From: CAVVAL01 sp963742725
GTDB lineage: Bacteria > Actinomycetota > Actinomycetes > Mycobacteriales > Cryptosporangiaceae
Reading direction: 5' to 3'
Assembly: GCA_963742725.1 (NCBI GenBank)
Contig: CAVUMX010000001.1
Coordinates: 1-64,000 of the forward strand
DNA: 64,000 nucleotides
A program made the position numbers and the translations under genes. Every line of letters starts with the position of its first letter. Position 1 is the stretch's first letter. Under the pieces are notes generated by a model. That model was not told the origin of the DNA, did not search any database, and was given only the letters and a program-made list of their open reading frames with translations. Of this stretch, positions 34,174 through 43,290 are shown piece after piece.

Positions 34174-35325
34174 TCACGCCAGCCTGACCTCGACCGCGAG
34201 CCCGCCGCCGGGGTTGGGCGCGGCGGTGACCGAGCCACCGTGGGCGGTGGTGATCGCGCGCACGATCGAGAGCCCGAGCCCGGCACCCTTGCCGCGCCCG
34301 GTGCGATCCGGGACGAGCTGGCGGAACGGCTCGAACAGCTCCTCGACGAGCTCGGCGGGCACGGCCGGGCCGGTGTTGCGCACGCTCATTGCACCACCCG
34401 CGGCGCAGGCAACAGTTACGGCTCCACCGGGCCAGTTGTGGCGGACCCCGTTCTGCACGAGGTTCGTCACGAGCTGGCGCAGCAGCGCCCGGTCGCCCTG
34501 CACCGTGCACGGCTCGGCTCGCACAGCTACAGACACACCGGCTGCCGCCGCCTCGTCGCGAAGCTGGTCCACGACGTCCTCCGCCGTCGCGTGCAGGTCC
34601 ACCGCCACCCGCTCGCCGACGCCGCACTCGCCGCGCGCGAGCGCCAGCAGCCCGTCGATCAGCCGTTCCGTGTGCTTGTTGACCTCCAGCAGCTGCGCGG
34701 CGATCGCCGCCACCTCGTCCGGCGCCGCTGCGGGCAGGTCGATTTGGAGCGCGGCGCGCTGGATCGTTAGCGGCGTGCGCAGTTCGTGCGACGCGTTCGC
34801 GATGAACCGGCGCTGGCTGTCGAACGCGGCCTCCAGCCGCGCGAGGAAACCGTCGAACGTGTCAGCCAGCTCCTTGAGCTCGTCGTCCGGGCCGCGCAGC
34901 GCGATCCGCTGGTGCAGATCCTGCTCAGACAGGCGCCGGGCCGTCTCCGTTATGTGCTGCAGCGGTCGCAGTGCCCGGCCGGTCACGTACCAGCCAAGCA
35001 GCACGGCCACCAGCGTGAGCACCACGAGTGAGATCCAGGAGAACATGAGCTGCTGCTCCAGGGCGTCCTCGCGCAAATTCATCATGGTCAGGAACAGGTC
35101 GCTGCCCTGCGACGCGTCGATGGGGGCCGCCCCCTCGACGCTCGGGGACGCTTCCGCGAGTACAGGGTCCGGGGCAACGCCGCGAACCTCCGCCGACGAC
35201 GCGACCCAGCCCCTGAACTGCCGCCGCCTGAGCAGGTGGACGAGCACCAGAGCGAGCCCGCCGATCACCGCGAACAACCCGCCATAGAGGAGGGTGAGGC
35301 GGGTCCGGATCGTGAGGCGCAGCAT
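34174..35325 (-). CDS. Two-component sensor histidine kinase
   Basis: 383 residues. Membrane segments at ~10-32 and ~95-115 bracket an ~60-residue extracellular loop. A HAMP linker follows (RALRPLQHITETARRLSEQD), then the H-box ASHELRTPLTIQR, the N-box NLVQNGVRHN and the G-box GKGAGLGLSI. It autophosphorylates on the H-box His and passes phosphate to the regulator encoded three bases upstream. The short sensor loop suggests an envelope or membrane signal. Confidence 0.95.
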   Translation of the reverse strand: MLRLTIRTRLTLLYGGLFAVIGGLALVLVHLLRRRQFRGWVASSAEVRGVAPDPVLAEASPSVEGAAPIDASQGSDLFLTMMNLREDALEQQLMFSWISLVVLTLVAVLLGWYVTGRALRPLQHITETARRLSEQDLHQRIALRGPDDELKELADTFDGFLARLEAAFDSQRRFIANASHELRTPLTIQRAALQIDLPAAAPDEVAAIAAQLLEVNKHTERLIDGLLALARGECGVGERVAVDLHATAEDVVDQLRDEAAAAGVSVAVRAEPCTVQGDRALLRQLVTNLVQNGVRHNWPGGAVTVACAAGGAMSVRNTGPAVPAELVEELFEPFRQLVPDRTGRGKGAGLGLSIVRAITTAHGGSVTAAPNPGGGLAVEVRLA

Positions 35326-35328
35326 GGG

Positions 35329-35982
35329 TCAGATCCGGTATCCGGCGCCGGCCAGGGTGAAGATCACACCCGGATTGCCGAGCTTGGCGCGCAGCTTGCT
35401 CATCGTGATCCGCACGGCGCTCGTGAACGGGTCGGCGTGCTCGTCCCACGCGCGTTCCAGCAGCTCCTCCGCGCTGACGACGGTCCCGCCCGCTGCGAGC
35501 AGCACCTCCAGTACCGCGAACTCCTTCGGCGCCAGCGCGATCGGCCGGCCGTCGCGGGTGACCGACCGGCGCGCCACGTCGAGTGTGACGCCCGCCCGTG
35601 ACAGCACCGGTGGCAGCGCGCTCTGCGCGCGACGGCCCAAGGCCTGCACCCGCGCCACCAGTTCCTCGTATTCGAACGGCTTGGCCAGGTAGTCGTCGGC
35701 ACCCATGCGCAACCCGGCCACCCGGTCCGCGAGTTCCCCGGCGGCTGTCAGCATGAGGATGCGGCTGCGCACGTCCTGCTCCGCGAGTCTGCCGCAGATC
35801 TCGTCGCCGGACATGCCGGGCAGGTCGCGGTCGAGGACGACGACGTCGTAGTCGTTGATCCCGATCCGCTCCCACGCGTCGTCACCCGTCGTCGCCACGT
35901 CGACGGCCATCGCCCAGCGGCGCAGGCCCCGCGCGATTATCTGCGCGAGATCCTCGCGGTCCTCAACGACGAGCACCCGCAT
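35329..35982 (-). CDS. OmpR-family response regulator
   Basis: 217 residues from the ATG at 35982 (AAGGGAGCGGAG upstream). The receiver domain starts MRVLVVEDRED, with phosphoacceptor D51 in VVVLDRDLPGMSGDE and the KPF Lys in YLAKPFEYEEL. The C-terminal winged helix carries ALAPKEFAVLEVLLAAGG, ERAWDEHADPFTSAVRITMS and FTLAGAGYRI. It forms an operon with the kinase gene (3-base gap). It sits just downstream of the secreted repeat protein gene, which may be co-regulated or read through. Confidence 0.95.
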   Translation of the reverse strand: MRVLVVEDREDLAQIIARGLRRWAMAVDVATTGDDAWERIGINDYDVVVLDRDLPGMSGDEICGRLAEQDVRSRILMLTAAGELADRVAGLRMGADDYLAKPFEYEELVARVQALGRRAQSALPPVLSRAGVTLDVARRSVTRDGRPIALAPKEFAVLEVLLAAGGTVVSAEELLERAWDEHADPFTSAVRITMSKLRAKLGNPGVIFTLAGAGYRI

Positions 35983-36067
35983 CTCCGCTCCCTTGCTCGG
36001 CAGCGGCTGGGCACGCGCCCAGCCGCTCCCACTACGCATCCGCAGCCCCGAGGGGTCAGCTGTGCTG

Positions 36068-36574
36068 CTACAGCTTCTTGGGCCCCTGGCCGGGCTTGCA
36101 CACAAGAGACGTGTGGCCCGGCGTGCGCCGCTCGACCAGACCGGTGCCCTTACCCGGACCGACCTTCTTGGGCGCCGGGCCGGACTTGCACACGACAGAC
36201 GTGTGGCCCGGCGTGCTCTTCTCGACCAGGCCAGTGCCCTTACCCGGACCGACCTTCTTGGGCGCCGGGCCGGACTTGCACACAAGAGACGTGTGGCCCG
36301 GCGTGCGCCGCTCGACCAGACCGGTGCCCTTACCCGGACCGACCTTCTTGGGCGCCGGGCCGGACTTGCACACGACAGACGTGTGGCCCGGCGTGCTCTT
36401 CTCGACCAGGCCGTCAGGGCCCGAGAACTTGTGCATCTTGACGCTCGGCGCCACCTGACGCTCGGTCGTGTCAGTGTTCTGGGCGGCGAGCGCTACGCCG
36501 GCGGCACCGGCGAACACGGTGGCGCCGATCCCTGCGACCACAACGGACTTCACGAACTTCGTGCGGACGGACAT
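36068..36574 (-). CDS. Secreted basic protein of four 30-residue one-cysteine repeats
   Basis: 168 residues from the ATG at 36574 behind AGGGAGATAACC. A signal peptide (VKSVVVAGIGATVFAGAAGVALA) ends near residue 30, and an ~24-residue spacer follows. Three full 30-residue repeats and a truncated fourth complete the protein (residues 55-168). Each unit reads GLVExxTPGHTSxVCKSGP followed by APKKVGPGKGT. Units alternate KST/SVV and RRT/SLV, so the true period is 60 residues (180 bases). Each unit has exactly one Cys, one His and about five Lys, and the protein is strongly basic. There is no LPXTG or membrane anchor. The family is not recognised. A cell-wall-binding, disulfide-linked or metal-binding role is speculation. 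The ECF-type promoter at 36622 precedes it. Confidence 0.8.
   Translation of the reverse strand: MSVRTKFVKSVVVAGIGATVFAGAAGVALAAQNTDTTERQVAPSVKMHKFSGPDGLVEKSTPGHTSVVCKSGPAPKKVGPGKGTGLVERRTPGHTSLVCKSGPAPKKVGPGKGTGLVEKSTPGHTSVVCKSGPAPKKVGPGKGTGLVERRTPGHTSLVCKPGQGPKKL
36071..36412 (-). repeat. Tandem 90-base repeats (3.8 copies, 180-base higher-order period)
   Basis: Copies start at 36412, 36322, 36232 and 36142. The first and third are nearly identical at DNA level, as are the second and fourth over its length, pointing to recent duplication of a 180-base pair unit. Confidence 0.92.
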
Positions 36575-36621
36575 GGTTATCTCCCTATTCGTGCGGCGCT
36601 CCCTGCGCCTCTGGCGTGACA

Positions 36622-36650
36622 AGAACCAGGTTGGCGAGGAGGCCGTTTCC
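36622..36650 (-). promoter_or_regulatory. ECF-type promoter, copy 2
   Basis: GGAAAC, 17 bases, GGTTCT on the minus strand. It shares the core and the spacing to the start codon (48 bases) with copy 1 at 32443-32471. Confidence 0.65.
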
Positions 36651-36949
36651 GGAGTGTTTCCACGGCGGCGAGATCGCCGAGCGGCGGACCAGAGGCATGT
36701 CCATTGCCGTGTGCGCAACACATCGCCACGAGTCCGGTAGGCAACCAGATAGCGACACATCGGCCTGAGATCCACCCAATGTGCTTGGCCGGCCCTACCC
36801 TGTCGATAGCGGGAGTGCGACCAGCGCCGCCAAGCCCCGGCCATGGGCGATGCGACGGCGCTGGACTTTCACGGCCTGCGACGCCGCGGCGAAGTGCTCC
36901 GAACGATGCACGGCTTCATGCCCTGCCGGGGGTGCTGATTGTCCGGATC

Positions 36950-37140
36950 GGCTGCTGGCAAGGTGGGCGGCTTGGCGGGCAATTTCGATGCGAGAACAGT
37001 ATTGAGCTTGGCGAGTATGTGGGGAACGTGGGTTTAGACGGGTGCGGCGGAACGAACCATCGCGGTGGCGATGTCGGGGTTGGAACAGCCTTGGGCGACC
37101 TGCTCTGCGACGCGGACTTCAGCGGAGGATGTCGCCGAGT
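36950..37140 (-). pseudogene. Decayed LuxR helix-turn-helix fragment
   Basis: The DNA follows the C-terminal HTH coding segment of the LAL gene at about 26830-26995: the run of GATCTCGATGCGAGA-type, GAGCTTGG and GCGATGTCGGGxTT blocks is in the same order. Here it contains indels and stops, and no ATPase part precedes it. It is the remnant of a third or fourth LAL-type gene. The surrounding 36651-37459 holds no other gene. Confidence 0.6.
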
Positions 37141-37459
37141 TGACGTCGACGTGGACGAGCTCACCGCCGCGATCGGACTCGTCGCGGCGGATCGTTCCCC
37201 CCACCCCGAACGACGTGCCAGAGCCGCCCGATCCGGCAGACCGCAGAATCCGGTGTACCGCCGAGGGGATGCACGACCGCCTGCGGTGTCCAGCGCGGGC
37301 TACCGTGCGGCCGCAAGGACAAGTAGGTCGAACGACCGGGCCGAACTCCCCGTAACGGCCGGCCCGCGTGTTGCGGACGGTTCAACATCCCATCTCACCC
37401 ACCACCAACCTGCCCGAGCGGTACACCCAGGCGCCGCTCTCGCCATCGCCTCGTAGCAG

Positions 37460-37663
37460 TCAGAGGCGCAGCTTCTCGCGAGTGAGCTTCTCGACGGGCA
37501 CTCTGTGACGGCTGAGCACATCGAGTGCCTCTTGGGTGGTCTGGCATTCGGCCACGTGGTGGCCGTCGTCTGTGATGAGCAGCAGTCGCCGACCGTCCTC
37601 TTCGATGGCGACGATTCGCCAGGGCCCCCAGAGGAGAGCGCCGTTGAGTTCGGTCCTGTACAT
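37460..37663 (-). CDS. 67-residue protein, unknown function
   Basis: Starts at an ATG with AAGGG just upstream (tight spacing). The sequence begins MYRTELNGALLWGPWRIVAI, then a beta-rich DGRRLLLITDDGHHVAECQT and a helical basic end (VEKLTREKLRL). Codon use is strongly G/C at third positions. No family recognised. Confidence 0.55.
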   Translation of the reverse strand: MYRTELNGALLWGPWRIVAIEEDGRRLLLITDDGHHVAECQTTQEALDVLSRHRVPVEKLTREKLRL

Positions 37664-38064
37664 GCCCTTACGGTGGCTCGCGGCAGCCGCTCATGCAGGC
37701 CGCTGAAGGTAGCAATCGGCTCAACCGATTGGCTCGACTCAGAGATTCGGTCAGGTATCGGCTGCCGGAGGCCTCAGGCCGACACTCGTCGCTCAGCCAC
37801 TCGCTCGATGAAGTGAGCCGTCACACAGCCGTCCGTAACAGCGGGCTCAAGCGAAGCCGGAACGACGCAAGGGTGCCCTCGGTTCGAGCTGCGTGACGAG
37901 AACACAGGCTCGCGAGCCCAACGCTGCGGCCAGGGCGTGCCGCCCGACGGCACAGTGGCGGCGTGGCGTTCCTGCGGTTACGCCAGCTGGCGGATGTTCT
38001 TCTGAGGTCCCTTGAGCCGAGGATGGTGATCTCACGTGTCGAAGTACTGAGGAAGGACGGTCTC
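37664..38064. other. Intergenic region, no convincing gene
   Basis: 401 bases upstream of the sigma-region-4 gene. An in-frame extension of that gene begins at 37963 but lacks a ribosome site. Confidence 0.4.
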
Positions 38065-38325
38065 ATGACGGCGCACACCAGGATCATTGACGCGCGCGGA
38101 CACCACGCGGTGCAAGGTCAGGTCGCCGATGCGGTGAGGGCGGCCGTCGAGTCGCTCGACCCGGTACACCGCGACGTCCTAGAGCAGGTGTACTTCGCCG
38201 GACGCACCGCAGCGGATGCCGCGGAGCGCCTCGACCTGCCGATCATGGTCGTGAAGGTCCGCGTGCATGACGCCATGCAGCAGCTCCGACAGCTCCTGTT
38301 GGAGTACGGCGCGCTTGCCGCCTGA
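38065..38325 (+). CDS. Orphan sigma-70 region 4 protein
   Basis: 86 residues from the ATG at 38065 behind GAGGAAGGACGGTCTC. The only domain is sigma region 4: VRAAVESLDPVHRDVLEQVY, then ADAAERLDLPIMVVKVRVHD and AMQQLRQLL. It resembles the region 4 of the ECF genes at 18267 and 44498, but region 2 is absent. It could be a truncated ECF gene or a stand-alone region-4 regulator that modulates RNA polymerase. The good ribosome site argues that it is expressed. Confidence 0.7.
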   Translation: MTAHTRIIDARGHHAVQGQVADAVRAAVESLDPVHRDVLEQVYFAGRTAADAAERLDLPIMVVKVRVHDAMQQLRQLLLEYGALAA

Positions 38326-38334
38326 TCCCTTGCG

Positions 38335-38440
38335 GGTGTCCGCCCGCGTATGAATCGGCGGGCGATCTCCCCGCGCGACCGCATCTCCAGTGCGGCGAGG
38401 ATGTGCGACACATGCATCTGAGCGGCGAGGTGGTCCAGAC
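38335..38440 (-). pseudogene. LuxR HTH C-terminal scrap
   Basis: The minus-strand translation gives AAQMHVSHILAALEMRSRGE and IARRF, matching the QTHVSHILTKLSARSRIEIA end of the LAL regulators. No upstream part remains. It is a second HTH relic. Confidence 0.55.
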
Positions 38441-38506
38441 CGAGCTGCCGGTGGTCTGCAACTCGTTGTGAGGGCACTAGCGGATCATTTTGGTGAAGGA
38501 GGGCAG

Positions 38507-39058
38507 ATGCCGAAGAGTAAGAGGCGCAAGCGGCGGGACGGTACCGCCGTCACGTTCCGGCATCAAAGCTCGGCTGTTGCGGGTCCAGTGTCCAAGCCGC
38601 AGCACGGTCCCCCGGTAACCGCCTCGACGTCACCAAACCGAACTTCGTGGCTGCCGACGACGATAGGCACCGACGCCCATCTGACCCGAATAGAGGACGT
38701 AGTCGTTACGCTCGTCAACTCGGCACGGGCCCGGCATGGGGCGCGACCGCTCCGCGTTGACGAGCAGTTGCGACGCGCAGCGCGAGGGCACAGCCAAGAT
38801 ATGGCCCACAGACGCTTCCACGCACATCTGAACCCGGATGGAGTGGAGCCGGCCACGCGCATGCGAGCCCACGGCTACCTCGCACCCGGCGCCGAGAACA
38901 TTGCCCGTGGCCAAGCACGCCCGCATGAGGTTATGCACGCGTGGCTTAACAGTCCTGGGCACCGAGCGAATATCCTTAACCCGGAGTTCGCCGCCATTGG
39001 GGTTGGCGTGTGCCTCGGTACCTCTGGTCCATGGTGGACGCAGAACTTCGGCTACTAG
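38507..39058 (+). CDS. CAP-domain (SCP/PR-1) protein
   Basis: 183 residues from the ATG at 38507 behind GGAGGGCAG. The N-terminus is very basic (MPKSKRRKRRDG) with no signal peptide visible. The CAP domain spans about residues 60-183: VTLVNSARARHGARPL, QDMAHRRFHAHLNPDG, APGAENIARGQ, AWLNSPGHRANILNPEFAAI and WWTQNFGY. The cavity His/Glu positions (H in RFHAH, E in GAENIA, H in GHRANIL) are kept. Bacterial CAP proteins are usually exported. Here either export is non-classical or the annotated start misses a leader. Confidence 0.85.
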   Translation: MPKSKRRKRRDGTAVTFRHQSSAVAGPVSKPQHGPPVTASTSPNRTSWLPTTIGTDAHLTRIEDVVVTLVNSARARHGARPLRVDEQLRRAARGHSQDMAHRRFHAHLNPDGVEPATRMRAHGYLAPGAENIARGQARPHEVMHAWLNSPGHRANILNPEFAAIGVGVCLGTSGPWWTQNFGY

Positions 39059-40156
39059 TCCAGCGACAGGTGTAGGCCGCGGCCCTTCTTGGATGTAGCG
39101 GTCGACGGTCGTCACGGCGAACACGAACCCGCAGGCCCGGTCGGCGAGGATCTCTCCTTCGCGCATGTAGGCCCCGAGCGGTCAAATCAGGAGCTGCCGC
39201 CAGCGGCCGCCCCGACCACATCGGACGAGGGCCGCAAAGGCTCATTGCTGCATCGCGGTGATCGTGTGCCACTGCGGATGAGAGAGGACGGCCCAGGTTC
39301 CCGTGGATGAATCTGGCGTCGGCGTTCAGTGGCGCCAGGTACCTAGCGACGCGCGGCCGCGTGGGGCTTCCGAATACTTGCTGGCCGGATGGTGCCAGCG
39401 TCCGCGACATCGTGACACCAACCGGACGTGTCCATCTCGGCGAGGTCAGATGTTGCTTCGCCTACGGGTGGGGCGGCGGAGCACCCGTCTGTAGGTATCT
39501 GGCCCTGGATTTCTCGCCGAGCGGCTGCTTGGCCTTGAGCCGGCGCCGCGCCTTGGCCGGTGCGCAACGGTCGTCGGCGATGATCAGGCCGCGTCTTGAG
39601 GCGCGCTGGTCTTCTGCGGTGCTGGCACTTGTGCTCTGGGTAGTCGGGGCGTATCTATGAGTTGTGTCTGTAGAGCGCCGTGGGTGGAGCGTAGGTGGGG
39701 CCGTCGTGGCGCTGCTCGGAGCTGCCTTTCCTGACGGTCTTCAGCGCAAGGCCCGGCGTAACGCCTGGCAGGCGATGTCCGCGGATCGGGCACGCGTCCG
39801 GCAACTTAGAGCTCTGTGGCAGATGGACGAACCCGAACCGCAGTCTCGCCCGCCCGATGGCCAAACCGCCTACATTGGTCGGCCCACGGTCACGTAGTTT
39901 CGGGGTGAGGGCCTCGAGGACCCGGTTGGCTTCGGCACGTGCCCGGCGCGGTATACCTGCCTTGGCGATCGCGCTTCGGGGGCCGGCCATTGCATCACCG
40001 TGCAGCGGGTACCAACCTGGCTTCGGCCCGCCGCGGACAGCAGTGCAGACTGGCCGACCCCGCCTCGCCCTCGAACCACAAATGGCCCTTCCGGTGGGTG
40101 TGGGCAGTCGTGCCTGCCCACACCCGCCGCCGACCAACCGCGCTGGGGCGGCTCGG
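39059..40156. other. Gene-poor region with a possible LAL ATPase relic
   Basis: 1.1 kb without a supported gene. On the minus strand about 40007-40087 translates to VVRGRGGVGQSALLSAAGRS, which looks like a decayed Walker A of the LAL ATPases (GxxGxGKSALL; here Lys is Gln). A hydrophobic tail-like frame near 39593-39657 is too short to call. Confidence 0.4.
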
Positions 40157-41389
40157 TCAGGAGGTCCAGATGCCGCCGCCAGCGGGCCGCTGGTAGCCCA
40201 GAGCCGTGTATGCGGCATCAACAAGGGACTGTCCGCGGTCGTTGAGTCCTCCAGAGCCAGAACCCATCTGGTTCATGACGTACCCGAAGGACATGCGGGC
40301 TCCAGGGTCGGCGAACCCGACTGAGCCGCCGAAGCCCGAGTGCCCGAACGCGTCCTCTGCGATCAGGACGCCTTCCTTGTCCGCCGGCGTCTCGAAGTGC
40401 CGGTTGTCGGTGGCCTTCATGAATCCGAGGGAGAACCGAGTGCCGACCAGGGCGACCGGGTCCATCGCGGTACTCGAGCTCACAGTGGACATTCGCCGGA
40501 TCTGAGGCTCGTCGACGAGCCGCACACCGTCGTACTCACCGCCGAGCGCTAGCGGGCGGTACATCCCGGCCAGACCGCGCGCGTTCGTGATGCCACCGGT
40601 GGACCCGATTTCGGCGGCGTGCGCCTGCCGGGTGTCCGCCTCTCCGGGCATCATGTAGCCGCCATGGTTCATCGCGAGCAGGCCCTGGAGGGATCCGGGG
40701 TCGGCGAACGCCACGAGGTACAGGGTTGGCAGCGACGCCCCGGGCTGGGTCGGGTCAATCGCGATGATCGGGGCCACACGTGGCTCCTGAGACTCGGGCA
40801 GTCCCAGCCAGAAGTCCAGGCCCAGCGGGCCGGCCACCTCATCGCGGAAGAACGTGCCGAGCGAGCGGCCACTGACCCGGCGGACGATCTCACCCACGAG
40901 GAAGCCAAAAGTCAGCCCGTGGTAGCCGTGCTGGGTACCCGACTGCCAGAACGGTTCCTCACGGGCGAGAGCGTCAGCCATGTAAGCCCAGTCGTAGAAC
41001 GCACCCGGCGGAAGCGGCTCGCGCAGTGCCGGCAACCCAGCCTGATGATTGAGAAGGTGACGGACCAGCGTGCTGTCCTTGCCGTTTTTGCCGAACTCCG
41101 GCCAGTAGGTCGTGACAGGAGCATCGAGATCGAGCTCGTCACGGGAGGCCAGGATGTGCGCGCACAGTGCCGTAGCGCCCTTTGTGCAGGACCAGACGTG
41201 CACCAGGGTGTCATCGGTCCACGCCTGCCGACCGGTGGGATCGGTCGAGCCGCCCCACAGATCGACGACGGTTTCGCCGTCGACGGTGATGTGTACGGCC
41301 GCGCCGACCTCACCTCGCTCGGCGAAGTTCCGTTCGAACTCCGCGCGCACGCCGTCGAACTGCGGCGAACACGTTCCCTCAACTGACAT
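40157..41389 (-). CDS. Serine hydrolase (beta-lactamase / EstB-like family)
   Basis: 410 residues from the ATG at 41389 behind GGAGCAGGT. The S-x-x-K nucleophile is S67-C-T-K70 in VHVWSCTKGATALCAHIL. A Tyr/His motif follows in GTQHGYHGLTFGFLVGEIV, with a conserved C-terminal FGHSGFGGSVGFADPGARMS loop equivalent to the KTG region. There is no signal peptide, so it is cytoplasmic. The family covers esterases, D-aminopeptidases and beta-lactamase-like enzymes; an esterase is most likely. It stands alone, with 554 gene-free bases upstream. Confidence 0.88.
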   Translation of the reverse strand: MSVEGTCSPQFDGVRAEFERNFAERGEVGAAVHITVDGETVVDLWGGSTDPTGRQAWTDDTLVHVWSCTKGATALCAHILASRDELDLDAPVTTYWPEFGKNGKDSTLVRHLLNHQAGLPALREPLPPGAFYDWAYMADALAREEPFWQSGTQHGYHGLTFGFLVGEIVRRVSGRSLGTFFRDEVAGPLGLDFWLGLPESQEPRVAPIIAIDPTQPGASLPTLYLVAFADPGSLQGLLAMNHGGYMMPGEADTRQAHAAEIGSTGGITNARGLAGMYRPLALGGEYDGVRLVDEPQIRRMSTVSSSTAMDPVALVGTRFSLGFMKATDNRHFETPADKEGVLIAEDAFGHSGFGGSVGFADPGARMSFGYVMNQMGSGSGGLNDRGQSLVDAAYTALGYQRPAGGGIWTS

Positions 41390-41943
41390 ACCTGCTCCTT
41401 CGACCCCGTGGCGGTGGACAAATGCGTTGCTAACCAAGGGTGTGATCACACCGTGACAGGTTGTGAGTGACAATCTGCGCGTGCCGCCGAGCGAGACGAG
41501 GCCGCAGGACCGCTGCGATCCCGACTGGCGGAGTTCAGCGAGTTCCTCCAGCCCATGCACCGGCGGGAAGGCCATGCACGGCCGGCGAAGCACGGGGCGG
41601 GGACATGTCGTGGCGGCCCCACGGGCGCGGACCGAAGGCACAAACGGCGCGCGCGAAGTCGCGCCGAAGGCCAGAAAGGTCTGCGCCGAGGCCCTTGCCT
41701 AACCTTTCCCCGCGCGGCCGGAGGTCACCCGAGCGCCCGCTGGCCCTGATGCGCGGCAGACCTAGACAAGGACATATCGATCATGCAGCGGCTGGCGACG
41801 CGGGTGCGTTTCACTGTGGATCGCAGGGCGGTGAATCGCGGAGACGGCGACTACCCTCCGCGTCGGGGGTTGAGCAATGACCGAAATGAGTCAGCAAACG
41901 ATTTCGAATGACCGACACGCGGCTGTCTGCATGACGTGCGGAC
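41390..41943. other. Intergenic region, no convincing gene
   Basis: 554 bases between the serine hydrolase gene and the LPXTG fragment. They contain the hydrolase promoter. No coding signature was accepted. Confidence 0.4.
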
Positions 41944-42480
41944 GTGTGTCCCCGGCGCTGGACATGGCCGAGTACACCAAGCAGCGCGCCGTCCTGCTTG
42001 TCGAGCTCGAACTGTGCACCTGCGCTCCGGGATCGGGCGGTCGGCACGTGGGAGGTCACCTGGACCGTGTCGAACACGGAAACGGACCTCGACGCGGAGG
42101 TCACGGCGTCCGACCGCGGCGTTGTTCCAGTTGGCACGACCATCGCGCACGAGTCCAGCCAGACCTTCACTGAAAACGTGGACACTGCGGGCACCCTGAC
42201 CATGGCCCTGACCCTGACCTGGTCAGACGACTTCACCGAGACGATCACCGGGACCCACACGGTCGCGGACGTCTGCCCATCGCCGTCACCCTCCCCGTCG
42301 GCAACCGTGTCACCGTCACCGAGCACGACGGCGCCTGCGTCTCCAAGGCCCACGCTTCCGAGCGCGCCGAAGCCGGAGCTGCCGGTGACCGGACCGTCGA
42401 GCGCGACGGTCACCGTCGCCGTCATCCTCGTGCTCCTGGGCGGTCTGCTTGTGCTCGTCGCCCGCCGTCGTCAGCACTGA
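41944..42480 (+). pseudogene. Truncated LPXTG cell-wall-anchored protein
   Basis: From about 42043 the frame encodes a beta-sandwich-like repeat domain (GTWEVTWTVSNTETDLDAEV, then TLTMALTLTWSDDFTET). Next come a Ser/Pro/Thr wall-spanning linker, the sortase motif LPVTG, a hydrophobic helix (TVAVILVLLGGLLVLV) and an RRRQH tail. The 33 codons before 42043 do not fit a signal peptide, and no ribosome site precedes the ATG. Known LPXTG proteins of this type have a signal peptide and several such domains, so the 5' part is missing. Sortase anchoring would fail without a leader. Confidence 0.6.
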
Positions 42481-42909
42481 GCACGGAAGTGGCCCCTGCA
42501 ATAACGTCTCGCCCCGGTACCCGACGGATCCCTCGTTGACCCGCTGAGACCAGCGGAGGAACGACGCGCCTCCGCTTCTGCGATGCTGATCGAAGCGGAA
42601 CAGCCTCGCCGGTTCCGCCACGAGACGCGGGTAAATGGGGCGTCGCCCGGCGTCGAGCAACACCACCAACGAGCCGACGAGTGCCACGGCCTCACCCCGC
42701 CCGACCTGCGTCGCGAATGTATGCACGTCCCCACGCTCTGTCCCGGCCGGCAACGCAGTCCGGCCGGGACAGTTCGCGCTCAGCTCATGCCACGCGCCAG
42801 CCTCGTCGCGCAGGTGCCCGTTGATGATGGTCGGTTCCAGCGCGAAGCTGGCCCGGACACCACTCCTCGGTTGCTGCCGGCCGCCATAGGTGCGGTAAGC
42901 GAGCACCGG
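42481..42909. other. Short region with one doubtful minus-strand frame
   Basis: 429 bases. A minus-strand frame (42316-42906) is open with moderately high G/C third positions, but it overlaps the LPXTG fragment and shows no domain. Confidence 0.3.
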
Positions 42910-43290
42910 CTAACTTATTGCCACCGACCTGATCTTCACCGGGAGACTGACCGGGGCCGCGCATGTGCGGATTGACCTGCCAACGGACGTCAGCCAGGTC
43001 GACATCCAACGCGAGATCGGCGCAGCGACCAGAACGCGACCGTGCCCACGAACCTCGCTAGCGGCGCCAAGGCAGTAGGGCACTCCGTGCCCGAACGCGC
43101 GCTGTCCGCTGAGCTCGCGCGCGAGGTCCAGCGTGTCCGGGTCGGCGAACTGCGCTAGATCGCGGTCAACAGAGCCCAGCACCAACAGGACCACCTCGCC
43201 GCCGCGAATCGTCACCTCGCTGATCGTCAGGTCGCGGGTCACGACGAAGCCGGCTGAGCTGGTCGGCGTGGCGCAGGAGTGGCAGTGCAC
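42910..43290 (-). pseudogene. Cytochrome P450 3' relic
   Basis: The translation shows TIRGGEVVLLVLGSVDRDLA, FADPDTLDLARE and FGHGVPYCLGA, which is the meander and heme-Cys region of a bacterial P450. The ExxR helix and all upstream parts are absent. Beyond the Cys the sequence drifts. The heme ligand Cys is intact but the enzyme cannot be functional. Confidence 0.75.

Noticed and set aside
36071..36412. A CRISPR array at the 90-base repeats
   Set aside because: The units are directly abutting, in frame, 90 bases long and without unique spacers. They encode protein repeats.
39307..39660. A 117-codon plus-strand frame with a hydrophobic end
   Set aside because: No ribosome site and no recognisable domain. 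The hydrophobic tail alone is not enough.
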